Part shown: positions 11,083 through 21,882 of the stretch, one piece after another | How positions within the stretch are numbered: the first letter of the stretch is position 1 | Layout of the letters: each line of letters opens with the position of its first letter | Translations under genes and position numbers: made by a program | NCBI GenBank assembly: GCA_021432635.1 | Contig: MU270017.1 | Coordinates: 248,001-312,000, forward strand | Reading direction: 5' to 3' | Source of the DNA: Thozetella sp. PMI_491 | Lineage: Eukaryota > Ascomycota > Sordariomycetes > Chaetosphaeriales > Chaetosphaeriaceae | DNA length: 64,000 nt | Notes under the pieces: model-generated | The model's database searches: none | What the model saw: only the letters and a program-made list of their open reading frames with translations | Told to the model about the DNA's origin: nothing

Positions 11083-11925
11083 CTATATCTTCTCCAAGAA
11101 CGGTGTCATAGCTTCGATAATGGACTCGGCGCCCCTATCCGGCCCAAAGTTAGCCCCCGTGATGAGCACCGTCTCGGTCTGCGGCCGAACCTCCGTCACA
11201 TAGTGGAACAGCGGATACAAAACATCGTCCTTGGCGCACAGTGCGAGCACCGGGCACTTGACTTGCGGCAGAAGCAGCAAACCATCGTGCTGCCAGACGC
11301 AGTTGTAGATCTGCAGGCGGCCCTTCCATGCGCGGATGTGGGCGATGCTCTCACGGTGCAGCAGACCTAGAGTCGGGTCTTCCGAGCCCGTCGGCACGGG
11401 GATGGCGCCCTGGCGCGTAAGGTAGTTCCACGTCTTGAGCAGGTGCGAGCCATCGGGCACGGGCTCGTTGAAGGCCACCATGGTGGTCTTGGAGAACTCG
11501 GCGCGCTCCTCGGCACTCATGGCCACGGGTCCCACGATGGTCAGGCTCTTGACAAAGTCGGGCTTGAGCACGGCGAACTCGGTACCGATGGCGCCGCCCG
11601 AGTGGTGGCCGATCAGGTGGACGCCGCCGCTGCACTCGGGGAGCTTGCTGAAGATGTCGTAATACAGGTCCACGTACCAGCTAATGGCTGGCGGGTCCAA
11701 GGCCGGGTCGAAGGAGCCGCCGAAGCCGGGCATGTCCGGCGCAAAGGTGGCGTAGCCCTTGGCGGCGAAGTGCGTCATCAGCTTGTGACCGGACGCGGAG
11801 TCGGAGGCTGACATGTGAAGGAAGAGGACGGCGCCGTCCTTCTTAGGCACCCCGGCTGCCGCTGCGATGTGCCGGTAGTGCACCTGCCCCAGGGGCGTAT
11901 CGGCGTAGGCCTTGCGGACAGACAT
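11083..11925 (-). CDS. alpha/beta-fold hydrolase
   Basis: The likely protein starts MSVRKAYADTPLGQVHYRH (280 aa), a common N-terminus for this fold. The same frame stays open to a Met at 12060, giving 325 aa, but the added residues look like leader sequence. AVLFLHMSAS is the oxyanion-hole strand, GHHSGGAIG holds the nucleophile Ser, and CAKDDVLYP carries the acidic residue. The place where the catalytic His is expected reads VLITGANFGPDRG, with Asn rather than His. The enzyme may therefore have an altered triad, or the His may lie elsewhere. Substrate unknown. It is convergent with the beta-mannosidase, only about 120 nt away. Confidence 0.78.
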   Translation of the reverse strand: MSVRKAYADTPLGQVHYRHIAAAAGVPKKDGAVLFLHMSASDSASGHKLMTHFAAKGYATFAPDMPGFGGSFDPALDPPAISWYVDLYYDIFSKLPECSGGVHLIGHHSGGAIGTEFAVLKPDFVKSLTIVGPVAMSAEERAEFSKTTMVAFNEPVPDGSHLLKTWNYLTRQGAIPVPTGSEDPTLGLLHRESIAHIRAWKGRLQIYNCVWQHDGLLLLPQVKCPVLALCAKDDVLYPLFHYVTEVRPQTETVLITGANFGPDRGAESIIEAMTPFLEKI

Positions 11926-12261
11926 GTCTAGCGCGGTGGAGCGATCTGAGTGGGGATAGAGATGCTCGATGGTAGTGTTGGTTGGTTGACGTCTGGAGCT
12001 GAAGTTCAACCCTTTTCCAATCTGGTGGACGGAGTGTGAGTAGCTATAGTTGTTTGCCAAACCTGTGTCCCGGTTTACACACCTAAATAGATTTCTGAGT
12101 ACGGGTCACAACAGCAATTTAATAGCGCTTGCTTTTAGCGTCCCGGTGCCTTACTGTAGGTACTCTGGTGGGTCGCTACTTTTGACCGTGGAAAACACAC
12201 AGTGCTGGCTAGCTAAGTATTATCGTCTCGGCTCAAGGCTCGCTTAGTGGAGCCGCTTGCC

Positions 12262-12546
12262 TTAAGCCGACGGCGAGATATTCCCATCGAATCCTTGACA
12301 TTTGGTATCATTGAATGCATTTAACCTGCGGGCGTGATTGACCTTTAGATCATCGGGTTCAAAGAACTGCTTTTTATCGACGAGTTTTCGGCTATCTGGG
12401 AGGTTATCCAGATCGAAGGGATGCGTGAAGTTATCGAATTCACCTTTGTCTTCGCACATGATGTTGTCTAAGCTGGTCTGGGTTGGGCCGGCGATAGTCC
12501 AAGGCATATTACTCAATATATTCGGGGGGGCGTAGTCCGTAAACAC
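12262..12546 (-). CDS. unrecognised 94-codon open frame, possible gene fragment
   Basis: The translation is acidic and hydrophilic (FDNFTHPFDLDNLPDSRK and similar) and looks more protein-like than most random frames in this window. It shows no domain, signal peptide or membrane segment, and no splice partner was found. It lies at the edge of the AT-rich stretch. It may be a fragment of a decayed gene or chance. Confidence 0.2.
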   Translation of the reverse strand: MFTDYAPPNILSNMPWTIAGPTQTSLDNIMCEDKGEFDNFTHPFDLDNLPDSRKLVDKKQFFEPDDLKVNHARRLNAFNDTKCQGFDGNISPSA

Positions 12547-13215
12547 GGAAAACGGCGTCGGTTCCTAGTTGGACGAAATCCATATGGTCCTCGCGCCTTT
12601 GCATAGTCGTAAGGGATTCGAACACATTGCCAGGGTGATATCGCAGGATATCTTGGCTACCTCCGTCATGGGCCACTCGAAACGTCTTGCGCTGATGTCA
12701 CAGTGATAGCTGAAACATGCGGGCATTAAAAGGCCGTCAGTATCTTTTCTCTTGTTAGATTTGACGCTTTTAACAACCCTTACCTAAAGACCTATATAGG
12801 ACAAGTGTTATAACACATATCTTCATTGTAGCCATTGTTTAGAGAAAATTTGAGTAAAGAGATGTGGAAAGTACAATAAAAGTTTTAAGCATTTAATAGC
12901 TGTGTCCAATACATACCAGTAATTTTGAAGTTGAAGACGCCATTTCGTAGGCTTTATATAGAATTTGATGAACAAGGTGGGAGGCTGGCCGCTCTGCTGA
13001 CGATGAGGTATCAAAGTTCCCGTTGGAAGAGGCAAGTGAGTCGCCACGTTGCGAGTATCCAGCAGGAAGATATTGGCCGTCTTTTAATTTATATCTGTTT
13101 GTAGGTTTAAACATATAGTTGGCTGGCTGTTCGTGTGACTCCCCGATCAAGCGTTCGCAACATTTCCCAAGCCGATTGAACTTGCAGTTTAATTTAAGAA
13201 AGCTTGTTAACTGCG

Positions 13216-13291
13216 TGGAAGTGTGACTTTATATTAGGGAGGTAAGTGAAAATGGGCTGTTGCTCCTCGTGAAAGTGTGGCTTTATATTAG
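13216..13291 (+). repeat. imperfect direct repeat, about 20 nt, period about 53
   Basis: GAAGTGTGACTTTATATTA is followed about 53 nt later by GAAAGTGTGGCTTTATATTA. The copies differ by an inserted A and one A/G transition, the kind of change left by repeat-induced mutation, though two copies prove nothing. Confidence 0.4.
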
Positions 13292-15393
13292 AATCTAATT
13301 TGATAAAGGATATAGTTAACTTTCTTTGTTTTAGATGTTTAAATTGGAACGGGTTTGTTGGTTTCACACAATTACAGCTTCATATTCACTCCAAGGCCAT
13401 CATGAATGCGTAGTGATTAGTTTAGCTTTACTTCTGCAGCACTTTTTATTTGCTTTCAGTTAACCCCTCTAAGTAGTAAGAGCGGAGCGCCGATAGGTTA
13501 TAAAGATGGAAATCGCAAAGGCCGGTATTCCGTTCACCCGCGATGCGGCGCACCGCCTTCGATCAGCGCGCCGATGCCAAAGCCCCGCTGATGCAGGAAG
13601 TTACCTACACGCGATGGTCTCGTTGGGCTATAGGCAGGGGCTCCACCAACGACTTAAGCCGAGCTCGATGACGGGGGCTAGCTAGAAGCAGCACTGTATG
13701 GCATCCATTGACAAAGTAGCGACCCACTAAGGTACCCAGGGCCTTAAAGACGCTAGACATCAGCGTCATTAGTGGATGCGGTGGTCTATCTCACAACCAA
13801 GACACCAGATAGGTATCCGGCATCCCGCCGGGTCGCATCCTACGGGTAGCTTCCGATCCCAGGAGGTGCTTCCCCCCAGACCCACTATCGGGCCTGTGCG
13901 GGGCAATCGCGGAGCGCGAAAAGCTCCCGCTCTCTTTTTTCGGCTTCATCTTTGTTATCGGTCAAGTGTATTACGGAAATAGCACTGCCAACTAGGTAGT
14001 TACTTAGCCTTTAAAGTGAGTGTTTCTAGCCTCCATAGTCTTGCATGATAGACAAGGAATAGTGCTGGTCTGGCTCTTAAACCACAAAATGGAAGTGTTC
14101 TTCCCTAGCCTTGTCTCTTATCGCCCCGTATACCTACTTCGTTGGAATGTGGGTTGGCGGCATCTATACTAACTTGGCCTGTATCATTGATCAATGGTGC
14201 TGGAGGAGGAACTCCTATATGCCAGATTGGGAGTTTTGGGCTTCAGTATACTTGGCATGACAAGGATCCATCGGTTCGTCCATCATTAGCAAGGTATCAT
14301 GCCACAGCTAGAAAGAGCAATTAAGATGATACAGAGCTCCTCCCAATTGTCCTTGCACCTCCGCAAACCTGGGGTGCATAAGACTCAGTGCGGGAATATG
14401 GGAACTGCAGGTGCAGAGTACTTTATGTAAGTTCAGTCAACCCACCGACTTCGCGGGGACATGGTGGAGCCATTTCGACATACTCATCATTGCTAGGATC
14501 CAGACGCATGGATGTTATATTTTGGGAAGATGCCGCGCGTAAACTGTAGGTCCTAGCCAAGAGCCTCAGCCTTTCTTTGCTTGGACCTCGTTGACGCGGC
14601 TTGCACGGTAGCGCCCGAGTTCTAGACTTCGACATCAGATGAGCCGAAGATAGCTTTGTCCGTGCCATATCTGCCTCGGTAGAATCAAAGTTCCGGTGAT
14701 GCGTCGCACTTACTCTTGACATGGCACGCGTTGGCTCCCTACGCTGCGTCGATCCAACCCGATAACGCAGGGAGCGAAAGCTTGTTCTGCAAGAAGATCG
14801 ACGCTCTCTATAGATCAAAATTTCACTTTTGGTCAGTTTCTTGGCACTGGGGTTACAAAACAAAACTCCCACCAAACTGCGTTTTGACAGGGCTTGAAAC
14901 AGCGGCACCGCGACGCCAAGCACAGGACATCCACAGAGCGGACACGAGCCAGCCAGTCAGAGGGCCCCATCTTGCGTTTGCCTTCTCGGATGGCGGACAT
15001 GCCAGATCAAGAATGAACTGCCAAGCCGCAACTGTGGATGGGCTTAGGATCTGCTCCCGCGAAGAAAATCGCCTCTGCTAAGATCTGAGGATGAGAGGCC
15101 AGGTACGAAGATCCGATCCACCGCCCCGGGCTCGCCAAGTTCGCATTTCTTGGCTCATCATGCGCAGAAAGCATCTGAAGTCCAGTTCAGAGGTAACGCT
15201 CTCGCGGTCGTCGACCAGCGACGGCATATTAAACCGCTGGCTCCCTCAGCTGCGGATACTAAGCGTCCCGCCGCTCTGACTTGGACTCGTTCGATTTGGA
15301 TTCTTGGAAAAGCTTGACGCTTGCCCCTTTTTAATTTGTTTATTACCCGTAATCGATCAACAGAAGCCGCTGAGCGGCTCACCACTGGTAAAA

Positions 15394-16597
15394 ATGCAGC
15401 TGAAAGCAACCTGCGTTACCCTCGCCGCTTTGGCGCTCTCCAATGTTGCCCTGGCGGACGGCCAAGGTGCGGTAGGGATCATGAAGTTCACCGTAAGCGT
15501 CCCTCCTTGACTCTCCGGGCAGCGCGGTCCCTCACACATAGTCTTAGGGCGGTTTCGCCGGGCGAGCATCCGCAGTGATGGAGTCAGCACGCCGCACCAA
15601 GCGGCAAATCGCCTTCACTTCCGACGGTGGAATCCAGGTCGGAGGAGCGGGTGGCATCACGCTCGGAGGCGGAGGAGGTAACAAAGGCGGACAGGCCCAG
15701 GCCAAGGGGAACCAGACCGCGTCCACGGCCAACACGGTCGGAGGCGCTAACGGAGGCTTGAATGTTGGAGGAATCCAGCTAGGTGGAAACGCGGCTAAGA
15801 AGAACGGAACTGCTGCTGCCGTTCCTGCCGCTCCTGCCGCTCCCGCTGAAGCCCAGCCCGCCGCCCAGCCCGCCGGGGAGGCAGGGGCTCCTGCCGCCGA
15901 GGCTCCGGCGGCTACCCAGCCCCCCACTGAAACTGCCGCCCAGCCCGCCGCCCAGCCCGCCGCCGAGCCTGCCAAAGGAGAAGCTGCCCCAGCTGCCGCG
16001 CCCGCCAAGGCTCAGACGCCCGCCCAGCCCGCCGCCGAGCCTGCCAAGGGAGAAGCTGCCCCAGCTGCCGCGCCCGCCGAAGCCCAGACGCCCGCCCAGC
16101 CAGCTGCGGCGGCGCCTGCCCGGCCTTCGGGTTCCGGAATTGACGCCGCTCTCGCTTTTGCCGCCGCTGCCGAGGCTGCCCAGGGGCAAAAGGCTCCCGC
16201 CGCCGGGGCAGGCGAGGCTGCTGCTCCTGCGGCCACCAAGCCCGAGGGTGCTGCGGCTGCCAAGCCCGAGGGTGCTGCTGCCGAGGGCCCAGGTAAAGCT
16301 GTGGCCGAGTCGGAGGCGTTCAAGGATAGCACCGGCATCACCGTACAGAATGGCCAGACGACCAACGTGGGTGGCAACCTCGGTATCACCAAGGGCAGCG
16401 ATGGTAGCACGTCGGTTGGTGGGAAGAACGGCATCAACACCGGCCCGAGCACCAATACCGGCAACAGGACCAATGGAGCGAAGCAGCCTGCGGCCTCGGC
16501 TGCCCCGGCTGCCGCCCCTGCCGCTCCCGCTGAAGCTGCTGCACCGGCCGCTGCCCCTGCCGCTGCCCCTGCTGAGGCTCCCGCTGCGGAGGCTTAA
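15394..16597 (+). CDS. secreted Gly-rich and Ala/Pro-rich repeat protein, function unknown
   Basis: Two exons (15394-15492, 15548-16597) give 382 aa. A signal peptide is clear: a basic start, a hydrophobic core, and a probable cut after ALA at residue 21. Dibasic sites RR (48-49) and KR (51-52) follow, so Kex2-type removal of a short propeptide is likely. The mature part begins with a Gly-rich stretch (GGIQVGGAGGITLGGG), then a long Ala/Pro/Glu low-complexity region with a 24-residue tandem repeat and two KPEGAAA units. It returns to Gly/Asn/Thr-rich sequence (TTNVGGNLGITKG) and ends in Ala/Pro. No cysteine-rich core, GPI signal or catalytic domain is seen. A wall-associated or matrix protein is a guess. 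It is convergent with the GH71 gene. Confidence 0.82.
15961..16104 (+). repeat. 72-nt tandem repeat, two copies, inside the Ala/Pro-rich gene
   Basis: Two near-identical 72-nt units encode 24 residues each, beginning EPAKGEAAPAAAPA. They differ at one residue (Lys versus Glu) and at single nucleotides. Such repeats often vary in number between strains. Confidence 0.85.
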
Positions 16598-17405
16598 AAA
16601 TGGTTCCGTGTTTGTGTGCAATCTCAAGAATCATGTCCGGACCTGCAACGAACCTGTCAGCGAAATCACTCATGTCGCTGTGCTACCTAAGTGGTCTTGG
16701 ATCATCCACGTGTATGTATCTCGAGAATTGCCATTACTGAAATCATCCATTAACACATCAAAAGTTCCTTTCTCCTGAGATGAAAGGTTCTAGCCATGAG
16801 TTCTACGCCAATTCGTACTGGGCTGCGGAATAGTATTGTTCGAGTAAACCATCAAGACCACCGTGATGCCACCGTGATGCACAGGTGGGCCTCGTGAATG
16901 TTTTTGACATACCATATCATGCCCAAAAGTGCAGGATTGAGGGACCTGTTCAGGAACAGAAGATAGCAGAAGAGCTTACTGTAATATAATGGGATCTCAA
17001 GAGGACTTGGATGAGAGGAAATTCTCAGATATGTCTCTATAGTTTCCTGTAGTACCGCAGATTGGTATACACATCAGGGTGCGCCGAAAATAACGGCTTT
17101 TTTGGACAAGTACTATGCAAGGTATCTCGATACAGTTGCGCCACCCCTTTCCCCTGTCCCTCCGATAAACACAAAAGACAAAAAAGGTTCCCAGGTTAGA
17201 AGAGAAGTACATGCCGAGGTTCGGAGTGGAACCTAAAAGCCACACTCGGACAAGGGTTGTACAGAGGTAGGTACAACAAAGAAACCTGTAAAGGTGGATA
17301 AGGATCCAAAAGAAGTGAAGTCCAGCCGCCCCTCCCCAAACCCTGGCTAAAGTCTATGCCGCCACAGAAAGAAAGAAAGTGTTGCCCGAGAACCGCGCGC
17401 TCAGC
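16598..17405. other. convergent 3' region between repeat protein and GH71 genes
   Basis: About 800 nt between two convergent stop codons. It holds both 3' untranslated regions. A short perfect duplication, CCACCGTGATG twice, lies near 16860-16880. No gene seen. Confidence 0.45.
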
Positions 17406-19551
17406 TTAGCAGTTCGTGGTGCAGGCAGTCTCAGGGCAGTATCCTCTCGAGCAAGCGAAGTTGCACAGACCGAGGTACCCGTCGCTGAGGCCCGGAGCAG
17501 GGCATCCCTTGATGGAGGCGTCGGAGGCTTCCGCCGCCTGGGGCGTGCCGTTAGCAGTGCACTGGCAGACGCCGGCAGGACAGTATCCGCGCGCGCACGT
17601 GAACTGGCAAAGACCGAGGAAGTTGCCAGACATGCCCGAGCCAGCCGTACCGGCGCTGCAGGTGCCCGAGCCAGTGCCTGAGCCAGTGCCCGAATCGGTA
17701 CCACCACCTCCGGTGCTTGTGCCGGTGGGTTGCGCAGCAGTCTCAGTGCTGGACGCCGCACCGCCAGCGCCGCCCGCACCGCTACCGGCATCGCTTGTAG
17801 CGGTAGGTGTTACCGTGGTGGACGGCACCTCCGCAGAGGACCCGGCCGAGGCAGCCGTCGATGTGGTTGCGGCCGTCGTAGTAACAGCAGCTTGCGAGCT
17901 AGGGGCACTGCCACCGCCGCTGCCGCCGGTTGGTGCCGGAGCCGTCCCGTTGCCACCGCCGCCGTTGATGCTTGGTGTAGGAGAGCAGGTGGAGACGTGC
18001 AGGCCGGCGGTCAGTGAGGCGAGGCCGTCCTTGTTTAGAGAGCCGAACGACTTCTCTGGAAGCGAGCCGACGTAGGCGTTGAAGTTGTAGATGCCGCAGA
18101 TGCACACGTGGGAGACTTCCTTGAGCGAGGTGCCTTTCAGGACGCTCTGCTTATCGCGGGTGAGCTCGAAAGACTGCTTCCCAACAGCCATGTCCACCTC
18201 GTAGGCGAAGGCGCCGGCGGGAGCGTCGTAAGTCTTGCTGTTGTTGCCAGACGTGACGGTGATACTACCCGCGGAGGTGAGGAGCGACACGACGAAGACC
18301 GAGTCCTTGAAGGTCTCAGATCCGTCCGGCCGGCCCATGAAGTAGTTTCCGGAGGTATTGCTCGCCGTCACCATGGTGGTGTCTGTGGCATCGCAGTCCA
18401 GCGTCTTCAGCGTTGGGCGGTACCAGTAGATGATCTCATCCTCCTTGATGTAGTCATCGACCTTCGTAGCGCCGGCGTGGAAAGCGGCGATGAAGGGTTT
18501 CGCCATGTCCAGCCAGCCATCGTGCGGCATGTCGTTGACCCACTTGGAGTTACCGTCGTCGTAGTGCAGCGAGTCGAGCGGCCCAATGTAGTGCGACTCG
18601 CCGTAGTCGTTCCACGTGACGATCTCGATGAAGCGCGGGCCCATGGTGAGAACCTCGTTCCAGCGGTCGTACCAGAGAAGATCCGAGGGGAAGACCCAGT
18701 TCTTGCTGTACGACACCTCAGGGCCGAAGTGGGTGCTAAACCAGGCGGAAACGGGCGCGATGTAGGGCTTGGAGCCGAGCCACTTCTGGTAGGCTTCGTC
18801 ACCCGCCTGGACCGTCACGTTGCGGCCGGCCTTGGGGGCCTTATTCAGACCGTCGTTGGGCCAGGCCATCCAGTTCAGGGCACCGTCGATGGCGCTCGCG
18901 TCGGTGGTCTGCTCGGGGTGGAAGTTGGGAGCCCAGAAGACATCGAGGCCGGCGGCGGCCTTCATAGCCTTGACATCCAGGCCGTCTCCGGCGAAGGATG
19001 AGGCAAAGACCTTGCCGTCCACCATGAGCTGGGCCGGCTCCTTTCCATACTTGGCGATCATGGCGCCGACCTCGCTGGCCTGACCAACGTGGTACCAGTT
19101 GAAGTCGAACGAGATGAAGACCTTCATGTCGTTCTTGGCGGCCGAGTCGTAGGCCAGCTTTAGCTGCGCGTCCGTGTACGGGTCCACGCCAATGTTCAGG
19201 GCGAAGGCATCGATGCCCAGTGACTTAGCCCTTTGCATGTCGCCGTCATAGTCGGCGGTGCTTGTTCGCTCACCAACGATGCCAATCTGTTACCATGTTA
19301 GTACGAGGAGCCGGGTTTTTCGGTTACCTGCAGGTGCCCACGTGGGAGGCGGTGGTGCTGCGAGAACTTACCATAAAGTGGCAGAAAACGAGCCTGTCAG
19401 AGCTCGTAGAGTTGCTTGGGGAGGTGCTGTTGGTGTCTCTAAGGGCGAGGGAGTTTGCATGTCTTGCGTAACTTGGGGCTGCAGAAGTAAAGTTGGAGGC
19501 CAGCAAGCTGGCGACGCCCACCCAGCGGGCAGTTTGAAGGGAAAACTTCAT
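17406..19551 (-). CDS. secreted GH71 alpha-1,3-glucanase (mutanase) with two C-terminal CBM24-like modules
   Basis: Two exons on the minus strand (19551-19372 and 19286-17406) give 686 aa. The protein opens with a signal peptide (MKFSLQTARWVGVASLL...), then the GH71 barrel starting CHFMIGIVGERTSTADYDGDM. FWAPNFHPEQT, GPRFIEIVTWNDYGESHYIG and HDGWLDMAKPFI are typical GH71 segments. After about residue 450 comes a Thr/Ser/Gly-rich linker and two Cys-rich repeats, each reading like LGLCxFxCxRGYCP. They resemble the CBM24 alpha-1,3-glucan-binding module of Trichoderma and Penicillium mutanases. The enzyme should cut alpha-1,3-glucan of fungal walls, in its own remodelling or in attacking other fungi. 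The start was set by the signal peptide and the splice phase. Confidence 0.93.
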
Positions 19552-19680
19552 CCTGGAAGCGTAGAAGAAGGTGTGAAGAAGGAACAGGAGAAACGAATAG
19601 GAGATCCGTATTGAGCCAGATACGGCGTGGGTGAGTGGTGATACACGAGACAAGCCACCAACGGAGGCAGGACTTCCGGA

Positions 19681-19694
19681 GCATATATATATGC
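19681..19694 (-). promoter_or_regulatory. TATA-like palindrome upstream of the GH71 gene
   Basis: GCATATATATATGC is a perfect 14-nt palindrome about 130 nt upstream of the GH71 start codon. Position and sequence fit a TATA box of a regulated secreted-enzyme gene. Confidence 0.5.
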
Positions 19695-21353
19695 TTGACT
19701 CTTGATAAAGAGACAAGGAAGCTGAGCAGGCCTAGCACGAAAGTTGACGAGAGGCGACATCAACAGAGCCCAATTCGGCCCGGCCAATGGCAGCGGCGTA
19801 GACAAAGGGAGGCCATTGTGAATGAAACAAAAGAAGCTCCTAGGCCGACACCCGCGCGACTATGCTCTGGTGGGGTGGCATGACGATGCCATCGCTCCAC
19901 TTGCACAGGGACACCCCCGGCGGTGTCAATGCAGAGGCTGCTTTCCGCAAGGGACTGTAGTGCGCGAAGGGTTAGCGTGCAGGCACCCTGTACGGCCAGC
20001 AGTGGCAGGTAAAGGCGTAATTACCGCGATGTTCACCTCGGCAGAGCGAGAGGTGTGATGTCAGCCTAGCGCGCCGGCAACCACGTAAGTGGGTTGACTT
20101 TTTTTTCCTACCCCTGACCAGGGCCGCTAGAGGGGGCCAGAGGATGCGCGCAGGGATTGATTGGGGCGGACCCCTGGGTTCCTTGGGTTGACGGCGATCG
20201 CCAGCGGCTCGGTCAGGAGGTAGCCAACCTTTCCTCTACCTTGATGGGGAATCAAGGTAACCTTCCATGCAGGCGCGTCGACCATCCGAACTCTTTGGAA
20301 AGGAAGGCCTCCCCTAAGCAAAAAGAAGAAGAGAGAGGGGGGGCGCCACTTACCCGTTCCGGCAAGAGTGCAGTTTCACGATCGACCCCCCGGTCCGGAC
20401 CGACTATTGATGTAGTTGGGTGGTGAGAGGGAAGGGATGACAGACTGTCGGTTCAGCCAACGGCAGTCGAAGGCCTGGCGAGCGCCCTCCCTCTCTGCAC
20501 ACCTTCTTCCTGGCGGGAAGGATGTTTTAGCTCGATGCGGCAGCGTGATCTTCTCCTGGCTTCTGCAGGTCCCAACATGAAACACCGACTGACTTTATCA
20601 CGGGGGGTTGTGCCGCGGTGGCGCTGATTGGCCACGGCGGCGAGCTGAGAGAGTAAGCCCTAGCGCGCCAGGTTAACTTTGCAGCCGCCACGCTGCCAGA
20701 TCGCATTGTTAGCCGCGACCCTCCCCCTTAGCGTCCAGACGAAAGAGGCTAGAGAGGACAGAGAGAGGACAGAGGAGAGCTGGCTAGCCCTGCCGGCTTC
20801 TGTGCAGTTCTGGCGAATTCCCCGAACCCTTCCTCGCGCCTCCAGGGGAGGCCGCGCGCGAAAAACAAAAAGTGGACTGGGCGACGGCGTTTCTCGCCTC
20901 CTCCAGCCGGGTCCTGCCCTGCTCCATACGCGGGCGCAGCCTCCAGCCCGCCCTGCCTCACGCGATTTGCACGCCGCCGTTGGCAGCTGGCGGCCGCTGG
21001 GTCGGCCCCTTTGGGTAAGCCATCCCGTCCCCCTGGCTCTCAGCTACGCCCCCGGATGGGCCATCCCATAGCATCCCAAATGCGACCAGCCATCCACCAG
21101 CCCACCAACGCCCAAGCTTTCCATGTGCACATCGCGATATCGCCGTACCCCTCATCTAGCGCCCCGGCTAGAGCCACTCGATCTCGCCAGGCCCAGGATG
21201 TGCTCGGCCTTTCTTGTGTGATGGCCGGACGGCGGCAAACCAGTCAAAGACTGAGCAGCCGACTCAGGGGCATGAACAGCTCATGACTGTCGGCCCCCGC
21301 CGGCACTCGTGAAAAAAAAAATCGACGTCTGGGCTTGCTCTTGATAACCGCTC

Positions 21354-21560
21354 TCATTTGCTCCACGGGGCTCCCTTCTCGACATTTCGCCGAAGGATGG
21401 GATACAGCACAGCAACTATGGCTAGAAGGATTGTAGTTGGTGTGTTGGACGTAGTTGGCCTCGGGGCGGGTTCGACAAAGCGGGAAATCGCGAACTTTAC
21501 ATTGCCTCGTGGGATGGTGGTGTTGGTGTCGGTTAAGGCTGCCTGGCTGTTGTCGGTCAT
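21354..21560 (-). CDS. possible small single-pass membrane protein (68 aa)
   Basis: The translation has a polar N-terminal half and one hydrophobic segment (TTILLAIVAVLYPILRR) followed by a short basic tail. This is a plausible tail-anchored or small membrane protein. There is no family match I recognise and no splicing evidence, and short frames like this also arise by chance. Other frames overlap it on both strands. Confidence 0.25.
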   Translation of the reverse strand: MTDNSQAALTDTNTTIPRGNVKFAISRFVEPAPRPTTSNTPTTILLAIVAVLYPILRRNVEKGAPWSK

Positions 21561-21862
21561 ACCTGCCTTGCGTTAAGGCACAGATCTCCTCCGATGCCGA
21601 GATGCGCACTCGCAGTGCGGGTTGGTAGCCTGGGGTGGGGTAAAGTTAAGATAGTGGGGTCGGCCTCCGCTTCCGTTTAAGGTAGTGGACTACGTAGGCG
21701 TTGGGATGCTCCACGCTCCACAGCGACGGCTAGGCCGCGCTTATGCAGACCTTACCTTGTTGTTAGTTTCGAAGTACACTAAATCCGTTGAAAGCGAATT
21801 CGGGTCCATTCAGAGACAGAACCTAGATTTAGCCCACCGCAGTTTTCAGGATGCAAATAGCC

Positions 21863-21882
21863 TTTTTTTTTTTTTTTTTTTT
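21863..21882 (+). repeat. poly-T tract (20 nt)
   Basis: An uninterrupted run of T in an intergenic region. It may vary in length between strains or be a sequencing artefact. Confidence 0.8.

Larger units (their letters stand above)
12061..15393. other. 3.3 kb gene-poor, partly AT-rich stretch
   Basis: Base composition changes visibly: about 12700-13500 is rich in A and T compared with the coding flanks. Only short frames occur. The best are a 94-codon frame at 12262-12546 on the minus strand and a 166-codon frame at 14423-14923 on the minus strand; neither shows a known domain. An imperfect direct repeat lies at about 13216-13291. This could be eroded repeat DNA altered by repeat-induced point mutation, but I see no terminal repeats or transposase relic. 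Confidence 0.45.

Noticed and set aside
12601..12660. tRNA-like GGATTCGAAC motif
   Set aside because: The flanking bases do not pair as a T-arm and no acceptor or anticodon stem can be drawn.
14423..14923. 166-codon minus-strand frame
   Set aside because: Ser/Arg-rich translation without domain or conservation signal, in a decayed-looking region; not supported as a gene.
15544..16627. Long frames antisense to and out of frame with the Ala/Pro-rich gene
   Set aside because: They are the expected shadows of a GC-rich repeat; only the plus-strand frame has a signal peptide and a consistent splice.
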